Assembly (NCBI RefSeq): GCF_037044555.1
Contig: NZ_CP146275.1
Span: 2,150,501-2,214,500, forward strand
Source of the DNA: Pelagibacterium nitratireducens
GTDB lineage: Bacteria; Pseudomonadota; Alphaproteobacteria; Rhizobiales; Devosiaceae
Direction: 5' to 3'
DNA: 64,000 nt
Shown: one piece after another, positions 39,112-48,253 of the stretch
Layout: each line of letters opens with the position of its first letter
Position numbering within the stretch: position 1 is the first letter of the stretch
Translations under genes and position numbers: made by a program
Notes under the pieces: model-generated
What the model was told of the DNA's origin: nothing
The model's database searches: none
The model's input: the letters and a program-made list of their open reading frames with translations, nothing else

Positions 39112-40152
39112 ATGGAAAATTTCGCTTCATTTTTGTATACACCGTTCCTGAACACGCCCGCGTGGTTCTGGCTCGCGTTTCTGGCCGTGGTTGCGGTCAT
39201 CCTGATCTTTGATCTCGGGTTCCTGCACAAGGAGCAGAAAGAGATCAGCGCCAAAGAGAGCTTCGTGCTCTATGGCATGTATGTGCTGGTCGCCTGTGCG
39301 TTCGGCGGCTGGGTCTGGCTGGTGCGCGGGTCGCAGTCGGGGCTGGAGTTCTTCACCGGCTACATTATCGAACAGAGCCTGGCGATGGACAATATCTTCG
39401 TCATCGCCTCGATCTTCGCGTTTCTGGGTGTTCCGCGCATCTACCAGTACCGGGTGCTGTTCTGGGGGATTATCGGGGTTCTGGTGTTCCGCGCGATCCT
39501 GATCGGCATGGGCGTGGCGCTGGTGCATGCGTTCGAGCCGATCCTTTTCGTCTTCGGCGCCTTTTTGATCTTTACCGGCCTGCGGATGTTCAAGAAGGTC
39601 GAGGACGACGACGATATCGAAAACAACAAGATCCTCAAATTCCTGCGCAAGCGGTTCAGGATCACGCCGCAGTTCCACGGCAACAAGTTCGTCGTCGAAA
39701 AGCCGCACCCGACAAGCGGCAAGCTGGTGCTCTGGCTCACGCCATTGGCCGTGGCGCTGATCATGGTGGAAATCGTCGACGTGATCTTTGCCGTCGATTC
39801 GGTGCCGGCGATCTTTGCGATCACCCAAGACCCGTTCATCGTTTATACCTCGAACGTCTTTGCGGTTCTGGGGCTGCGGGCTCTGTTCTTTGCCCTATCG
39901 GCGGCGATGGCCCGCTTCAGGTACCTGCAGACGGCGCTTGCCATCGTTCTGATCTATGTGGGCATCAAGATCTCGCTGGTCCCGGTGGGCATTCATATCG
40001 ATACGGTGCTTTCGCTGGCCATAACCGTGGGGACACTGGCGGCGGGCATTGCCTATTCGCTCTGGAAGACGCGGAACGATCCTCCGCTCGATCAGCAGGT
40101 CGACCATGTCGAGCCCGAGGACCTCAGAAGCGAAAATCCGTCCAACCCGTAG
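39112..40152 (+). CDS. TerC/Alx-family integral membrane protein
   Basis: Inner-membrane protein of the TerC/LysE superfamily, members of which are implicated in manganese export, tellurite resistance and pH stress (Alx). 346 residues, nine or so helices. The conserved acidic helices are LIFDLGFLHKEQKEIS, EQSLAMDNIFVIASIFAFLG and VEIVDVIFAVDSVPAIFAIT. ATG 39112 is preceded by GAGAAGG and is preferred; an ATG 18 bases upstream is also possible. No yybP-ykoY-like manganese riboswitch was recognised in the 136 bases upstream. Confidence 0.9.
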   Translation: MENFASFLYTPFLNTPAWFWLAFLAVVAVILIFDLGFLHKEQKEISAKESFVLYGMYVLVACAFGGWVWLVRGSQSGLEFFTGYIIEQSLAMDNIFVIASIFAFLGVPRIYQYRVLFWGIIGVLVFRAILIGMGVALVHAFEPILFVFGAFLIFTGLRMFKKVEDDDDIENNKILKFLRKRFRITPQFHGNKFVVEKPHPTSGKLVLWLTPLAVALIMVEIVDVIFAVDSVPAIFAITQDPFIVYTSNVFAVLGLRALFFALSAAMARFRYLQTALAIVLIYVGIKISLVPVGIHIDTVLSLAITVGTLAAGIAYSLWKTRNDPPLDQQVDHVEPEDLRSENPSNP

Positions 40153-40215
40153 AGCGGTGCCACGCCTTGCTTGACGAAAGATCGGCACGGACGTAACGGT
40201 TTTTGCGAGAACAAG

Positions 40216-40240
40216 AGCGGCGTGGGCACACCACGCCGCT
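40216..40240 (+). promoter_or_regulatory. Perfect hairpin ahead of the fosmidomycin-resistance-type gene
   Basis: AGCGGCGTGG / CCACGCCGCT, 10 bp without mismatch, loop GCACA, between terC and the MFS gene and 20 bases before the latter's ATG. A short T-run (TTT) three bases later makes it at most a weak terminator for terC; otherwise it may sit in the leader of the MFS transcript. Confidence 0.5.
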
Positions 40241-40259
40241 GCCTTTCCGGATTAGCCTT

Positions 40260-41453
40260 ATGACCGCCACGACAGCGGAGCATCAGCCCGCGCGGCAAAC
40301 AGCGTCCCTGTGGGTGCTGTTCGCCATCAGCTTCTCACACATGCTCAACGATCTGATGCAGGCGCTGCTGCCCGCGGTCTATCCGTTGCTGCGCGAGATC
40401 TATGCCCTCGATTTTACCCAGATCGGGCTGATTACGCTGGTCAACCAGCTCACCGCGTCGCTGTTGCAGCCGCTGGTGGGGTACTACACCGACAAATATC
40501 CAAAACCCTATTCGCTGCCGATCGCCATGTGTTCGACGCTGTGCGGGCTGCTCGTTCTCTCGGCTGCATCGAGTTTTCCGATGCTTCTGGTCGCGGCGGC
40601 GCTGATCGGGGTCGGATCGTCGATCTTTCATCCTGAATCCTCGCGCGTCGCGCGCATGGCGTCGGGCGGGCGGTTGGGGTTTGCCCAGTCGCTGTTTCAG
40701 GTGGGGGGCAATGTGGGAACCGCCATGGGGCCGCTTCTGGCCGCCTTCATCATCATTCCGCGCGGCCAGGGCAGCGTCTCGTGGTTTGCCATCGTGGCGC
40801 TAACGGCCATTACCGTGCTGTTTGCCGTGAGCCGATGGTATTCGGGCCAGAACCGGATGAAAAAGCCCCAGCCGGTGGCGGTTCGCAATCGCTCGCTTTC
40901 GCGGGCCGGACTGCTCGGCGCCTTTGCCATTCTTGCCATGCTGGTTCTGAGCAAGAATGTGTATATGGCGTCGATGACCAGCTTTTATTCGTTCTTCCTG
41001 ATCGAAAAATTCGGGTTGGAAGCGTCCACGGCCCAGCTCTATCTCTTTGTTTTCCTCGGCGCTGCGGCGGCGGGCACGTTTATCGGCGGGCCGGTGGGCG
41101 ACAGGGTCGGGCGCAAACTGGTGATCTGGGTCTCGATCCTTGGGCCCCTTCCCTTCACGCTGGCCCTGCCCTATGTGGGGCTTGAGCTTTCGATCGTTCT
41201 GACGGCGATCATCGGGTTCATCCTGGCGTCGGCGTTTTCGGCCATTCTGGTTTATGCGCAGGAATTGCTGCCGGGCCGGGTGGGCATGATCGCGGGCCTG
41301 ATGTTCGGATTTGCATTCGGCATGGGCGCTTTGGGTGCTGCCGTGCTCGGGGTCGTGGCCGACGCAACGAGCATCATTTTTGTATTCCAGCTTTGCGCCT
41401 TCCTGCCGCTGGCGGGGCTTTTGACGGCATTGCTGCCCAACACGGGAGACTGA
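40260..41453 (+). CDS. fsr: MFS exporter, fosmidomycin-resistance (Fsr) type
   Basis: Twelve-helix major facilitator. 397 residues from the ATG at 40260 (MTATTAEHQPARQTASLWV). FSHMLNDLMQALLPAVYPLL in helix 1, LVGYYTDKYPKPYSLPI (motif A equivalent) and GVGSSIFHPESSRVARMASG are highly characteristic of Fsr. Substrate in this organism is unknown; E. coli Fsr exports fosmidomycin, an inhibitor of the DXR enzyme. The next gene starts two bases after its stop and may be co-transcribed. Confidence 0.85.
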   Translation: MTATTAEHQPARQTASLWVLFAISFSHMLNDLMQALLPAVYPLLREIYALDFTQIGLITLVNQLTASLLQPLVGYYTDKYPKPYSLPIAMCSTLCGLLVLSAASSFPMLLVAAALIGVGSSIFHPESSRVARMASGGRLGFAQSLFQVGGNVGTAMGPLLAAFIIIPRGQGSVSWFAIVALTAITVLFAVSRWYSGQNRMKKPQPVAVRNRSLSRAGLLGAFAILAMLVLSKNVYMASMTSFYSFFLIEKFGLEASTAQLYLFVFLGAAAAGTFIGGPVGDRVGRKLVIWVSILGPLPFTLALPYVGLELSIVLTAIIGFILASAFSAILVYAQELLPGRVGMIAGLMFGFAFGMGALGAAVLGVVADATSIIFVFQLCAFLPLAGLLTALLPNTGD

Positions 41454-41454
41454 C

Positions 41455-41889
41455 ATGACCGATCAGGCCGACCACTCCATCACCCTGTCGCGCACCATCG
41501 ATGCGCCGGCCGATGAACTGTTTTCTGCCTGGACCGACCCGGCCCTGCTCGAACAATGGCAGGCCGAAATCGTCGAATTCGAGCCGTTCGAAGGCGGGAA
41601 GTTTCGGTTCGAGACGTCCGATGCCGACGAGCCGGGCGTCAGCCATGTCATCAGTGGAACGGTCGCCAGCTATGAGCAGGACCGAAAACTGGTGGAGCTC
41701 TGGCACATGGAGGGCGAAGGTTCCGAGCACGACAGCACGCTGATCGTGACGTTCGCACCGGTCGATGATTCGCGGACGGAGATCACCATCGTTGAAATCG
41801 CAGAAGCCCATGCCGACGCCGAGTCGCGGATTTTTTCGATCGAAGCGTGGCACGAGGCGCTGAACGAGCTGGCCGAACTGCTCGAGTAG
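41455..41889 (+). CDS. SRPBCC/AHSA1-family protein
   Basis: 144 residues, START/AHSA1-like helix-grip fold with a hydrophobic cavity. ITLSRTIDAPADELFSAWTD is the usual N-terminal strand and helix, FEPFEGGKFRFETSD and the C-terminal EAWHEALNELAELLE the closing parts. Such genes often pair with an ArsR-type regulator, as here (next gene). Ligand or role unknown; glutathione-S-transferase-like or toxin-response roles in the family have been proposed but cannot be told from sequence. Confidence 0.82.
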   Translation: MTDQADHSITLSRTIDAPADELFSAWTDPALLEQWQAEIVEFEPFEGGKFRFETSDADEPGVSHVISGTVASYEQDRKLVELWHMEGEGSEHDSTLIVTFAPVDDSRTEITIVEIAEAHADAESRIFSIEAWHEALNELAELLE

Positions 41890-41962
41890 ATTTCCACAGG
41901 CTTGAGAGCCCCGGACACCCGACAGTCTTGCGCTTGGGGCGTGAGTGTATAAATCGGCGCTT

Positions 41963-42337
41963 ATGGACATTTTTACTGTTGTCGCCGATCCAACGCGGCG
42001 CCGGATGATCGACATGCTGGTTGGCGGCGAATTGCCGGCCGGTGCCTTTGTTGCCGCTTTTCCCGGCGTGACCCAGCCGGCGATTTCCCAGCACCTGAAA
42101 GTGCTGCGCGATGCGGGGGTGGCAACCGTGCGGGCCGATCGGCAGCGCCGGCTTTATTGTCTGGTTCCCGATGCGCTTGTTTCGCTGCGGGATTGGGTGA
42201 GCCCGCTGCTGCCGGTCGCGGAAGCGGCAAGGCCAGAGATGGTCGAGAGCGTTGAACAGCCGCCGAGCAAACCCAAAGCGCGACCGAAGCCCAAGCCTGC
42301 ACCGGAGCCGGAACTGACGCTGGACCTATTCGGTTAG
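41963..42337 (+). CDS. ArsR-family transcriptional regulator
   Basis: Winged-helix regulator. 124 residues from the ATG at 41963 (MDIFTVVADPTRRRMIDML), the usual start; a GTG six codons upstream is in frame. The recognition helix region is GVTQPAISQHLKVLRDAGVA, the wing ADRQRRLYCLVPD. No Cys-Val-Cys metal motif, so it belongs to the metal-independent branch that pairs with AHSA1 proteins. TATAAA at 41947-41952 would give a nearly leaderless transcript. The Lys/Pro-rich tail (residues about 95-115) is unusual for the family. Confidence 0.87.
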   Translation: MDIFTVVADPTRRRMIDMLVGGELPAGAFVAAFPGVTQPAISQHLKVLRDAGVATVRADRQRRLYCLVPDALVSLRDWVSPLLPVAEAARPEMVESVEQPPSKPKARPKPKPAPEPELTLDLFG

Positions 42338-42384
42338 CGTTTGCGCGCGGCGCTGTTCGGGCCCAACCCAAAAAGCCGGGTGTA

Positions 42385-42600
42385 CTGGCCCCCGGCTCAA
42401 GGCCGGGGTGACCAAGGGGGTGAGGACGCCGGGTCTTTTCCTTCTCTGTCGCTGCCCCGGCGAACGCCAGGTCCATGCGCATAGCACATGGCGGTGGAGT
42501 CTGCGGCTGCGCTGCTGGACCCCGGTTTTCACCGGGGAAGCGAAGGAGGAGAAGGTCGGTGTCCCCTTAAGGCCAGACCCGTTGGTCCGGGGGGATTAAG
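42385..42600. repeat. Cluster of decayed GC-rich palindromic repeats
   Basis: The 287-base gap between arsR and cysNC holds several short palindromes typical of alphaproteobacterial intergenic repeats: CCCCGGC-TCAAG-GCCGGGG (42390-42408), a damaged CCCCGGCGAACGCC (from about 42454), and CCCCGG-TTTTCA-CCGGGG (42520-42537). Their flanks share TGGxCCCCGG and GGGGTGACC / GGGGAAGC, the usual element edges. No gene is present. Confidence 0.6.
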
Positions 42601-42624
42601 GGGTTTGGCAGGTTGGACGCCGCC

Positions 42625-44526
42625 TCACGCTCCGATTTTCCCATAGATTTCCTCGGTCATTTCCTCTGGAGATTTTGTTGCGCCGTTGAGGATGATGTCG
42701 GGGTTTTGGGGGGCTTCGAAGGGGCTGTCGATGCCTGTGAAGTTGGTGATCTGGCCGGCGCGGGCCTTGGCGTAGAGGCCCTTGGGGTCGCGGGCTTCGC
42801 AGATTTCGAGCGGGGTGTCGACATAGGCTTCGATGAAGTCGATATCGCCGGCCACTTCGCGGGCCAGGCGCCGCTCGTTGCGGAACGGGGAGATGAACGA
42901 GACGAGCACGATCAGCCCGGCATCGGCCATCAGACGCGCCACTTCGGCAACCCGGCGGATGTTTTCGACCCGGGCGGCGTCGGTAAAGCCCAGATCCTTG
43001 TTGAGCCCGTGGCGGATGTTGTCGCCATCGAGGATATAGACGTGGCGGCCCTCGGCGGTCAGGCGCTTTTCGAGCAGGTTGGCGACCGTGGACTTGCCCG
43101 ACCCCGAGAGCCCGGTGAACCACACGATCTGCGGGGTCTGGCCCTTCTGGAGCGCGCGGACCTCGCGATTGACGTCGAACGCCTGGTAGGTGAGGTTCTG
43201 GCCGCGCTGCAGACCGTAGCTGATGGTGCCGGCGCCCAGGGTGAGATTATTGAGCCGGTCGATCAGGATGAACCCGCCGGTCAGCCCGTTGGTCTGGTAA
43301 GGATCAAACGCGATCGGCTTGTCGGTGGCCAGGGTGAGCGTTCCGACCTCGTTGAGCTCGAGCCGCTTGGCGGCGGATTTTTCCAGCGTGTTGACGTTGG
43401 TCTTGTGCTTGAGATCGGTCAGCGTGGCCGGCACCAGCTGGCTGCCGATCTTTAAGAGATAGGAGCGCCCGGGATAGGCGGGCTCGTCGGCCATCCACAC
43501 GATCTCGGCCTGGAACTGGTTGGAATAGTCAGGGGTGTGGCCGGGATGGGTGAGCATGTCGCCGCGCGAGATGTCGATCTCGCGGTCGAGCACAAGGGTG
43601 ATCGCCTGCCCGGCGATGGCGCTTTGCAGATCGCCATCCATTGTAACGATGCGGGCGATTTTGGCCGGCTTGCGCGAGGCGGCAACCAGAACCTCATCGC
43701 CCACCGAGACGGTGCCACCGGCAATGGTGCCCGAAAAGCCGCGGAAATCGAGATTGGGGCGGTTGACCCATTGTACCGGAAAGCGGAACGGGGTCTGGCT
43801 CTTGTCCTCGTCGACCACGATCTCTTCGAGATAGGGCAGCAAGGGCGTGCCGGTGTACCACGGGGTGCGCTCGGAGTTTTCGACAATGTTGTCGCCGCGC
43901 AGCGCCGAGATGGGCACGGCAGCGAGCGAAGCAAAGCCGAGATCCTTGGCAAAGGCTTTGTAGTCGGCAACGATTTCGTCGAAGACCTCTTGCGAATAGT
44001 CCATCAGATCGATCTTGTTGATGACCAGCACCACGTGCCTGACCCCGATCAGGGACAGAATGAAGCTGTGACGGCGGGTCTGGGTCAACAGCCCTTTGCG
44101 CGCATCGACCAGCAGCAGCGCCAGATCGGCGTTGGACGCGCCGGTCGCCATGTTGCGTGTGTATTGCTCGTGGCCGGGGGTATCGGCGACGATGAATTTG
44201 CGCTTCTCGGTGGAAAAGAACCGATACGCCACATCGATGGTGATGCCCTGTTCGCGCTCGGCGACAAGCCCGTCGACCAAAAGCGAGAAATCGATGCCCT
44301 CATCGCCCACATGGCGGTTGCGGCTGTCGGTCTTCAAAGTGGCCAACTGATCGTCGAGGATGAGCTGGCTGTCATAGAGCAGCCGCCCGATGAGGGTGGA
44401 TTTGCCGTCGTCGACCGAGCCGCAGGTTAAAAAGCGCAGCAAAGACTTGTTGGTCTGCTGGTCCAGCCAGAGCCCGATATCGGTGTCGGCAGTGGGAAGG
44501 GAGGCTGCGGTCAAAGTGGACATCAA
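42625..44526 (-). CDS. cysNC: Bifunctional sulfate adenylyltransferase subunit 1 / adenylylsulfate kinase
   Basis: Makes APS (with CysD) and phosphorylates it to PAPS. 633 residues. The CysN part has an EF-Tu-type GTPase: [10 protein letters not shown] (35-44), [27 protein letters not shown]. The CysC part starts about residue 460: [19 protein letters not shown]-loop, then [20 protein letters not shown] and [12 protein letters not shown]. The fused form is the same as rhizobial NodQ. Four-base overlap with cysD; the first of two ATG codons is used here. Confidence 0.95.
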   Translation of the reverse strand: MMSTLTAASLPTADTDIGLWLDQQTNKSLLRFLTCGSVDDGKSTLIGRLLYDSQLILDDQLATLKTDSRNRHVGDEGIDFSLLVDGLVAEREQGITIDVAYRFFSTEKRKFIVADTPGHEQYTRNMATGASNADLALLLVDARKGLLTQTRRHSFILSLIGVRHVVLVINKIDLMDYSQEVFDEIVADYKAFAKDLGFASLAAVPISALRGDNIVENSERTPWYTGTPLLPYLEEIVVDEDKSQTPFRFPVQWVNRPNLDFRGFSGTIAGGTVSVGDEVLVAASRKPAKIARIVTMDGDLQSAIAGQAITLVLDREIDISRGDMLTHPGHTPDYSNQFQAEIVWMADEPAYPGRSYLLKIGSQLVPATLTDLKHKTNVNTLEKSAAKRLELNEVGTLTLATDKPIAFDPYQTNGLTGGFILIDRLNNLTLGAGTISYGLQRGQNLTYQAFDVNREVRALQKGQTPQIVWFTGLSGSGKSTVANLLEKRLTAEGRHVYILDGDNIRHGLNKDLGFTDAARVENIRRVAEVARLMADAGLIVLVSFISPFRNERRLAREVAGDIDFIEAYVDTPLEICEARDPKGLYAKARAGQITNFTGIDSPFEAPQNPDIILNGATKSPEEMTEEIYGKIGA

Positions 44527-45437
44527 AAGTACCCTTCCTGCTTTTTCTTCTCCATCGAGCCGAGGGAATCGCTGTCGATCAGCCGCCCCTCGCGCTCGGA
44601 GGTCCGCGATGCCTGCATCTCCATGATGATCTCGGGCAGCGTGGCCGCAGAGGATTCGATGGCGCCGGTCAGCGGGTAACAGCCCAGCGTCCTGAACCGC
44701 ACCATCGCCTCTTTGGGCGTCTCGCCCGGATCGAGCCGCATGCGCTCGTCATCGACCATGATCAGCGTGCCCGAACGCTCGACCACCGGGCGCTTCTTGG
44801 CATAATAGAGCGCGGGCAATTCGATGTTTTCGGCATAGATGTAGGTCCACACATCGAGCTCGGTCCAGTTCGAGATCGGGAACACCCGCATCGATTCGCC
44901 CGGGTTGAGCCGCGTGTTGAACACCCGCCACAGCTCGGGCCGCTGGGTCTTGGGGTCCCAGGCGTGGGACGCGTTGCGGTGCGAAAAGATCCGCTCCTTG
45001 GCGCGGCTCTTTTCCTCGTCGCGCCGCGCCCCCCCGATCGCCGCATCGTACCCGCCGGCCGAAAGCGCCTGGCGCAGCGCCTGGGTCTTCATGATGTCGG
45101 TATAGCGCGCCGAGCCGTGATCGAACGGGTTGATCCCCGCAGCCTTGCCCTCGGGATTGGTGTGCACAACCAACTCGAACCCGTACTGCTCGGCCATCCG
45201 GTCGCGAAACGCGATCATCTCACGAAACTTCCAGGTCGTATCGATGTGCAAAAGCGGAAACGGAATACGCGAGGGATAAAACGCCTTGCGCGCAAGATGC
45301 AGCAAAACCGAGGAATCCTTGCCGATCGAATACATCATCACAGGACGCTCAAAACTCGCCGCAACCTCCCGGAAAATCTCAATGCTCTCACTCTCCAAAC
45401 GGGAAAGATGCGACAGGGAAGTGGGGGACATCGACAT
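44523..45437 (-). CDS. cysD: Sulfate adenylyltransferase subunit 2
   Basis: PP-loop ATP sulfurylase subunit, activating sulfate as APS together with CysN. 304 residues from ATG 45437 ([20 protein letters not shown]), preceded by CTGGAA; the longer open frame would run into the photolyase promoter. PP-loop SIGKDSS is at residues 37-43; [21 protein letters not shown] block and [11 protein letters not shown] follow. First gene of the cysD-cysNC operon; a CysB-type or other sulfur-starvation operator was not identified. Confidence 0.95.
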   Translation of the reverse strand: MSMSPTSLSHLSRLESESIEIFREVAASFERPVMMYSIGKDSSVLLHLARKAFYPSRIPFPLLHIDTTWKFREMIAFRDRMAEQYGFELVVHTNPEGKAAGINPFDHGSARYTDIMKTQALRQALSAGGYDAAIGGARRDEEKSRAKERIFSHRNASHAWDPKTQRPELWRVFNTRLNPGESMRVFPISNWTELDVWTYIYAENIELPALYYAKKRPVVERSGTLIMVDDERMRLDPGETPKEAMVRFRTLGCYPLTGAIESSAATLPEIIMEMQASRTSEREGRLIDSDSLGSMEKKKQEGYF

Positions 45438-45639
45438 GGGTTTATTCCAGCGGTTCGGAACGTTTTCGGCTCGCAGACATATTCCTGCCGGACGGCCCGG
45501 ACAACCGCACGAGAGGCGCTCCCGGATGATCTGAAGCCGAGGTTTGCCCGTATCGGGAAAGAACGGCGCGTTTATTCCAAATGTGTCGAGCCCGCGCATT
45601 TTTCGACTGGCCTCTCCGACGAAAAGGAAAGTTTTTTTC

Positions 45640-47040
45640 ATGGCCAGTTCCACATTGGTTTGGCTCAGGAACGATTTGCGCATTGCCGACAATCCGGCCC
45701 TTGCCGCGGCGCTCAAGCATGACGCGCCGGTCCATGCCGTCTATGTGCTCGAGACCGATCGGGGGCTGCGCCCGCTTGGGGGTGCTGCCAAGGTTTGGCT
45801 GCATGAGAGCCTTGCGGCGCTCAATGGCGCGCTGGCGGAGCGCGGGGTGCGGCTCTCCTATCGCGAGGGCGAGAGCAGGACCGTTCTTCCCGAAATCGTC
45901 CGGGAGACCCGGGCCGAGCGGGTTTACTGGAACCGGCGGTACGATCCGGCAGGGCGCAGCCATGACGCGGCGTTAAAGTCCGCTCTCAAGTCGGATGGAC
46001 TTGCGGTCGAGAGCTTCAATGGCTCGCTGCTGATCGAGCCCTGGGACATCGCAACAAAACAGGGCACGCCCTATGGCGTTTTCACCCCGTTCTGGAAGGC
46101 GCTGAAAGACAAGCCGATCCCCGAACCGATCGGGCGGATCGAAAAGCATGCGGCGATCGCGGCCCCTGCCCTCGATCTGGACGCGCCGCCGTTCTGGGCG
46201 GATGGGATAGTGCAGCGTTGGGCGATTGGCGAAAAAGCGGCAAAAACTGTTCTGGCCGATTTTCTCGACGATCTGCTGGCCGATTACCCCACCGATCGCG
46301 ACCTGCCGCGCAAGCGCGCGACATCGGAAATGTCGCCGCATTTGCGGTTCGGGGAGATCGGGCCGCGCCAGATCTGGTTTGCGGTGCGGCATCTGATCGA
46401 TTCAAAACCGTCAATGGCGAGCGCTGGTGAAAAGTTTCTGTCCGAAGTGGCCTGGCGGGAGTTTTCCTATCACCTGCTCTATCATCGCGACGACATTGCC
46501 AGCCATTCGATGCAGGAGCGGTTCGACGAGATCGAATGGCGGGCCGACGCCAAGGCGCTGCATGCCTGGCAGAAGGGGCAGACGGGCATTCCGATCGTCG
46601 ATGCGGGGATGCGCCAGCTCTGGCAGACGGGCTGGATGCACAATCGGGTGCGCATGCTCACGGCGTCGCTTCTGACCAAGAATCTGCTGATCGACTGGCG
46701 GACAGGCGAAAACTGGTTCTGGGACACGCTGGTCGATGCCGACCCGGCCAACAATCCGGCAAGCTGGCAATGGGTGGCCGGGAGCGGGGCGGACGCGGCG
46801 CCCTATTTCCGGATTTTCAATCCGGTGACCCAGGGCGAAAAATTCGATCCCGGCGGAGACTATGTGCGCGAATGGGTGCCCGAGCTTAAGGGCATGCCCG
46901 ACAAATGGGTGCATAAGCCATGGCTGGCCGACGCGGCCACGCTTGATAAGGCGGGACTTAAATTGGGCGTGACTTATCCCGAGCCGATCGTGGATTTGAA
47001 GTCCAGCCGGGAGCGGGCGCTCGATACGCTCAAGCGCTGA
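45640..47040 (+). CDS. phrB: Deoxyribodipyrimidine photolyase, class I CPD
   Basis: Light-driven repair of cyclobutane pyrimidine dimers. 466 residues from ATG 45640 ([19 protein letters not shown]), preceded by AAGGAAAG. The N-terminal half is the photolyase antenna-binding domain; FAD-binding half includes [37 protein letters not shown] and the Trp/Asp-rich [19 protein letters not shown], ending with the [18 protein letters not shown] signature. Divergent from cysD, so the 202 bases between carry both promoters. A cryptochrome function is not excluded. Confidence 0.95.
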   Translation: MASSTLVWLRNDLRIADNPALAAALKHDAPVHAVYVLETDRGLRPLGGAAKVWLHESLAALNGALAERGVRLSYREGESRTVLPEIVRETRAERVYWNRRYDPAGRSHDAALKSALKSDGLAVESFNGSLLIEPWDIATKQGTPYGVFTPFWKALKDKPIPEPIGRIEKHAAIAAPALDLDAPPFWADGIVQRWAIGEKAAKTVLADFLDDLLADYPTDRDLPRKRATSEMSPHLRFGEIGPRQIWFAVRHLIDSKPSMASAGEKFLSEVAWREFSYHLLYHRDDIASHSMQERFDEIEWRADAKALHAWQKGQTGIPIVDAGMRQLWQTGWMHNRVRMLTASLLTKNLLIDWRTGENWFWDTLVDADPANNPASWQWVAGSGADAAPYFRIFNPVTQGEKFDPGGDYVREWVPELKGMPDKWVHKPWLADAATLDKAGLKLGVTYPEPIVDLKSSRERALDTLKR

Positions 47041-47195
47041 CGCAACAGGTTTGCGGCGATGGCGGCTGTGGTGGCAGAAGATTGCGCAAAACGGGGGTGA
47101 ACTGAAAAAGCCCGGCCAATCAACGCCGTGCTGCCTTGTTCGGGGCTCAAGAGGTCACTACGGTTTGGGTCCACGTTCAAGAGCTGTTGCCCATC

Positions 47196-48242
47196 ATGAC
47201 CCGTTATATCGATATGCCGTCCGCCATCGGGAACACCCCGCTGATCCGCCTCAACGCCGTGTCCGAGGCGACCGGATGCGAGATCTGGGGCAAGGCGGAA
47301 TTCTTAAATCCCGGACAGTCGGTCAAGGACCGTGCGGCGCTCTATATCATCAATGACGCGGTGGCGCGGGGCGCGATCGGGCCGGGCGGGACGATTGTCG
47401 AGGGCACGGCGGGCAATACCGGGATCGGGTTGGCGCTGGTGGGCAATGCCATGGGGTTCAGGACGGTCATCGTCATCCCCGAAACCCAGAGCCAGGAAAA
47501 AAAAGACGCCATCCGGCTGGCCGGAGCCGAGCTGATCGAGGTACCGGCCAAGCCCTACAAGAACCCCAACAATTACGTGAAGGTTTCCGGGCGGCTGGCC
47601 GAAAAGCTGGCTGCGCAGCTGCCGAACGGCGCGATCTGGGCCAACCAGTTCGACAATATCGCCAACCGGCAGGCCCATATCGAAACCACGGGACCGGAAA
47701 TCTTTAGCCAAACCGAGGGCAAGGTCGACGGGTTCATCTGCGCGGTGGGTTCGGGCGGCACGCTGGGTGGGGTCGCCATGGCGCTCAGGGAGCGCAACAA
47801 GGATATCCAGATCGGGCTGGCCGACCCCGAAGGGGCCGCGCTTTACAGCTATTACACGAGCGGGGAGCTCAAATCCTCGGGTGGCTCGATCACCGAGGGA
47901 ATCGGACAGGGCCGCATTACCGCAAACCTTGAGGGGCTGAGCGTGGATCACGCCTACCAGATCCCCGACAGCGAAGCGTTGCCCTATATCTTTGACCTGA
48001 TTGCCCAGGAGGGATTGTGCCTTGGCGGCTCGTCTGCGATCAATATCGCGGGCGCTGTGCGGCTTGCCAGGGAACTTGGGCCGGGCAAAACCATTGTCAC
48101 CGTGCTCTGCGACTATGGCAGCCGCTATCAGTCGAAACTGTTCAATCCGGCCTTCCTGCGCTTCAAGGAACTGCCGGTGCCAGATTGGCTGGAAGCCGGA
48201 CCCACGGTTGACATCAATTCGGTGCTGGAGGCCGATAGCTAG
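47196..48242 (+). CDS. cysK: Cysteine synthase A (O-acetylserine sulfhydrylase)
   Basis: PLP enzyme making cysteine from O-acetylserine and sulfide. 348 residues from ATG 47196 (MTRYIDMPSAIGNTPLIRL), the usual start; the upstream frame extension lacks homology. PLP lysine is K44 in FLNPGQSVKDRA; GTAGNTGIGLALVG is the substrate loop; VGSGGTLGGVAMAL binds the PLP phosphate. This longer variant (with the KPYKNPNNYVKV block) is typical of alphaproteobacterial and fungal-type CysK. Lies 155 bases after the photolyase, probably its own promoter. Confidence 0.94.
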   Translation: MTRYIDMPSAIGNTPLIRLNAVSEATGCEIWGKAEFLNPGQSVKDRAALYIINDAVARGAIGPGGTIVEGTAGNTGIGLALVGNAMGFRTVIVIPETQSQEKKDAIRLAGAELIEVPAKPYKNPNNYVKVSGRLAEKLAAQLPNGAIWANQFDNIANRQAHIETTGPEIFSQTEGKVDGFICAVGSGGTLGGVAMALRERNKDIQIGLADPEGAALYSYYTSGELKSSGGSITEGIGQGRITANLEGLSVDHAYQIPDSEALPYIFDLIAQEGLCLGGSSAINIAGAVRLARELGPGKTIVTVLCDYGSRYQSKLFNPAFLRFKELPVPDWLEAGPTVDINSVLEADS

Positions 48243-48253
48243 GCGGGTTTTGC

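Noticed and set aside
45438..45639. EcfG general-stress promoter (GGAAC-N16/17-CGTT) ahead of the photolyase
   Set aside because: A GGAAC is present but no CGTT lies at the right distance.
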